NCBI GenBank assembly: GCA_025451715.1 | Contig: JANWJY010000111.1 | Span: 1-6,782 of the forward strand | DNA length: 6,782 nt | Origin: Fimbriimonadaceae bacterium | GTDB lineage: Bacteria > Armatimonadota > Fimbriimonadia > Fimbriimonadales > Fimbriimonadaceae | Direction: 5' to 3' | Shown here: piece by piece, positions 6,117 to 6,782 of the stretch | Numbering within the stretch: the first letter of the stretch is position 1 | How the letters are laid out: each line of letters opens with the position of its first letter | Program-made: the position numbers and the translations under genes | The notes under the pieces: model-generated | The model's database searches: none | Seen by the model: the letters and a program-made list of their open reading frames with translations, nothing else | Told to the model about the DNA's origin: nothing

Positions 6117-6782
6117 GTGGTTTCGTCCGGTGCCTCCCTCGACCAACTTTGTGTCAACACCATCCGCGGCCTAGCCATAGACGCCGTCCAAAAGGCCAAT
6201 TCTGGGCACCCTGGGATGCCGCTGGGGTGCGCACCGATGGCGTTCGTCCTGTGGGACAGGCACCTCAAGCACAGCCCGTCCGACCCTGACTGGTTCGACC
6301 GAGACCGTTTTGTGCTCTCGGCGGGGCACGGCTCGATGCTGCTCTACTCGCTGCTGTACCTTTACGGCTATGGACTCGAGCTCGAGGATCTAAAGTCGTT
6401 CAGGCAGTGGGGAAGCCGCACGCCGGGGCACCCTGAGAACCATCTGACGCCAGGGGTCGAGATGGCCACAGGGCCGCTGGGACAGGGAATCTCGACTGCG
6501 GTGGGGATGGCGCTCGCGGAGCGGTTCTTGGCGAGCCGATTCAACCGGCAGCGGCACACTGTCGTGTCGCACTTCACGTATGTCATCGCTTCTGACGGCG
6601 ATCTCATGGAGGGCGTGGCGCAGGAGGCGTGCTCGCTAGCAGGACACCAACAGCTGGGGAAGTTGATCGTGCTGTACGACTCGAACCGGATCACGATCGA
6701 CGGCTCGACTGAACTCACGTTCACGGAGGACACAGCAGCGAAGTTCGTCGCGCTCGGTTGGCACGTGCAGTCAATCGATGGA
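6117..6782 (+). CDS. tkt: Transketolase, N-terminal part (3' end outside window)
   Basis: Transketolase moves two-carbon ketol units between sugar phosphates in the pentose phosphate pathway, using thiamine diphosphate (ThDP) in the cytoplasm. The 222 residues visible cover most of the N-terminal ThDP-binding domain. Motifs are ANSGHPGMPLG with His31, SAGHGSMLLY with His71, TPGHPE with His105, GPLGQG (119-124), and the ThDP/metal motif SDGDLMEG (Asp160, Glu165) through YDSNRITIDG (Asn190). These align with E. coli TktA His26, His66, His100, Asp155, Glu160 and Asn185 at a constant offset of five. The start is GTG 6117: an in-frame TAG lies at 6105, TAGGA is well spaced before the GTG, and the first ATG (6215) would remove the conserved GHP motif. 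No pentose phosphate partner gene is visible in the window. Confidence 0.96.
   Translation, partial: MVSSGASLDQLCVNTIRGLAIDAVQKANSGHPGMPLGCAPMAFVLWDRHLKHSPSDPDWFDRDRFVLSAGHGSMLLYSLLYLYGYGLELEDLKSFRQWGSRTPGHPENHLTPGVEMATGPLGQGISTAVGMALAERFLASRFNRQRHTVVSHFTYVIASDGDLMEGVAQEACSLAGHQQLGKLIVLYDSNRITIDGSTELTFTEDTAAKFVALGWHVQSIDG

Noticed and set aside
6152..6157. Perfect TTGACA -35 hexamer on the minus strand inside tkt
   Set aside because: No -10-like hexamer lies 16 to 18 bases downstream, so it is probably chance.
6068..6268. N-terminal extension of the large minus-strand protein to an ATG at 6268
   Set aside because: The extra 67 residues are antisense to the conserved start of transketolase and would bury the signal peptide at 6067.

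Overview
The window is a chromosomal segment of a GC-rich bacterium with ordinary, dense gene packing. It holds six protein-coding genes (two cut by the window edges) and two tRNA genes. A type IV pilus retraction ATPase and a Wza-type polysaccharide export protein with no lipobox suggest a diderm or diderm-like envelope. The style of the proteins (SLBB export protein, large secreted glycosidase-like protein) reminds me of Armatimonadota/Fimbriimonadia. That placement is an impression, because the window has no rRNA or other phylogenetic marker. I saw no mobile element, CRISPR array, phage gene or compositional break.

Layout: (1) 2-583 (+), the C-terminal part of a PilT-like ATPase, followed after only 3 bases by (2) 587-1663 (+), metX, the acyltransferase that activates homoserine for methionine synthesis. 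(3) 1738-1813 and 1822-1897 (+), tRNA-Asp(GTC) and tRNA-Phe(GAA), 8 bases apart, behind a plausible extended -10 promoter. (4) 1942-3036 (+), a secreted SLBB-domain polysaccharide-export-like protein whose Shine-Dalgarno lies in a small hairpin. It overlaps by ATGA with (5) 3033-3755 (+), a VanX/DdpX-type M15 zinc dipeptidase. (6) 3752-6067 (-), a large secreted protein with a TIM-barrel glycosidase-like body and a C-terminal carbohydrate-binding-like beta domain. Its stop codon overlaps the stop of gene 5 in a shared CTAG. (7) 6117-6782 (+), the N-terminal 222 residues of a transketolase, divergent from gene 6 with a 49-base gap.

The genes do not form one obvious pathway. The plausible functional links are the translationally coupled SLBB/M15 pair (cell envelope, polysaccharide and peptidoglycan-peptide turnover) and, more loosely, the neighbouring secreted glycosidase-like protein. 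pilT-metX is probably a co-transcribed pair of unrelated function, and metX and tkt are core metabolism. No convincing new system is visible. The points most worth a second look are the SLBB/M15 pair, the apparent absence of standard clan GH-A catalytic glutamates in the large secreted protein, and the tight gene boundaries.
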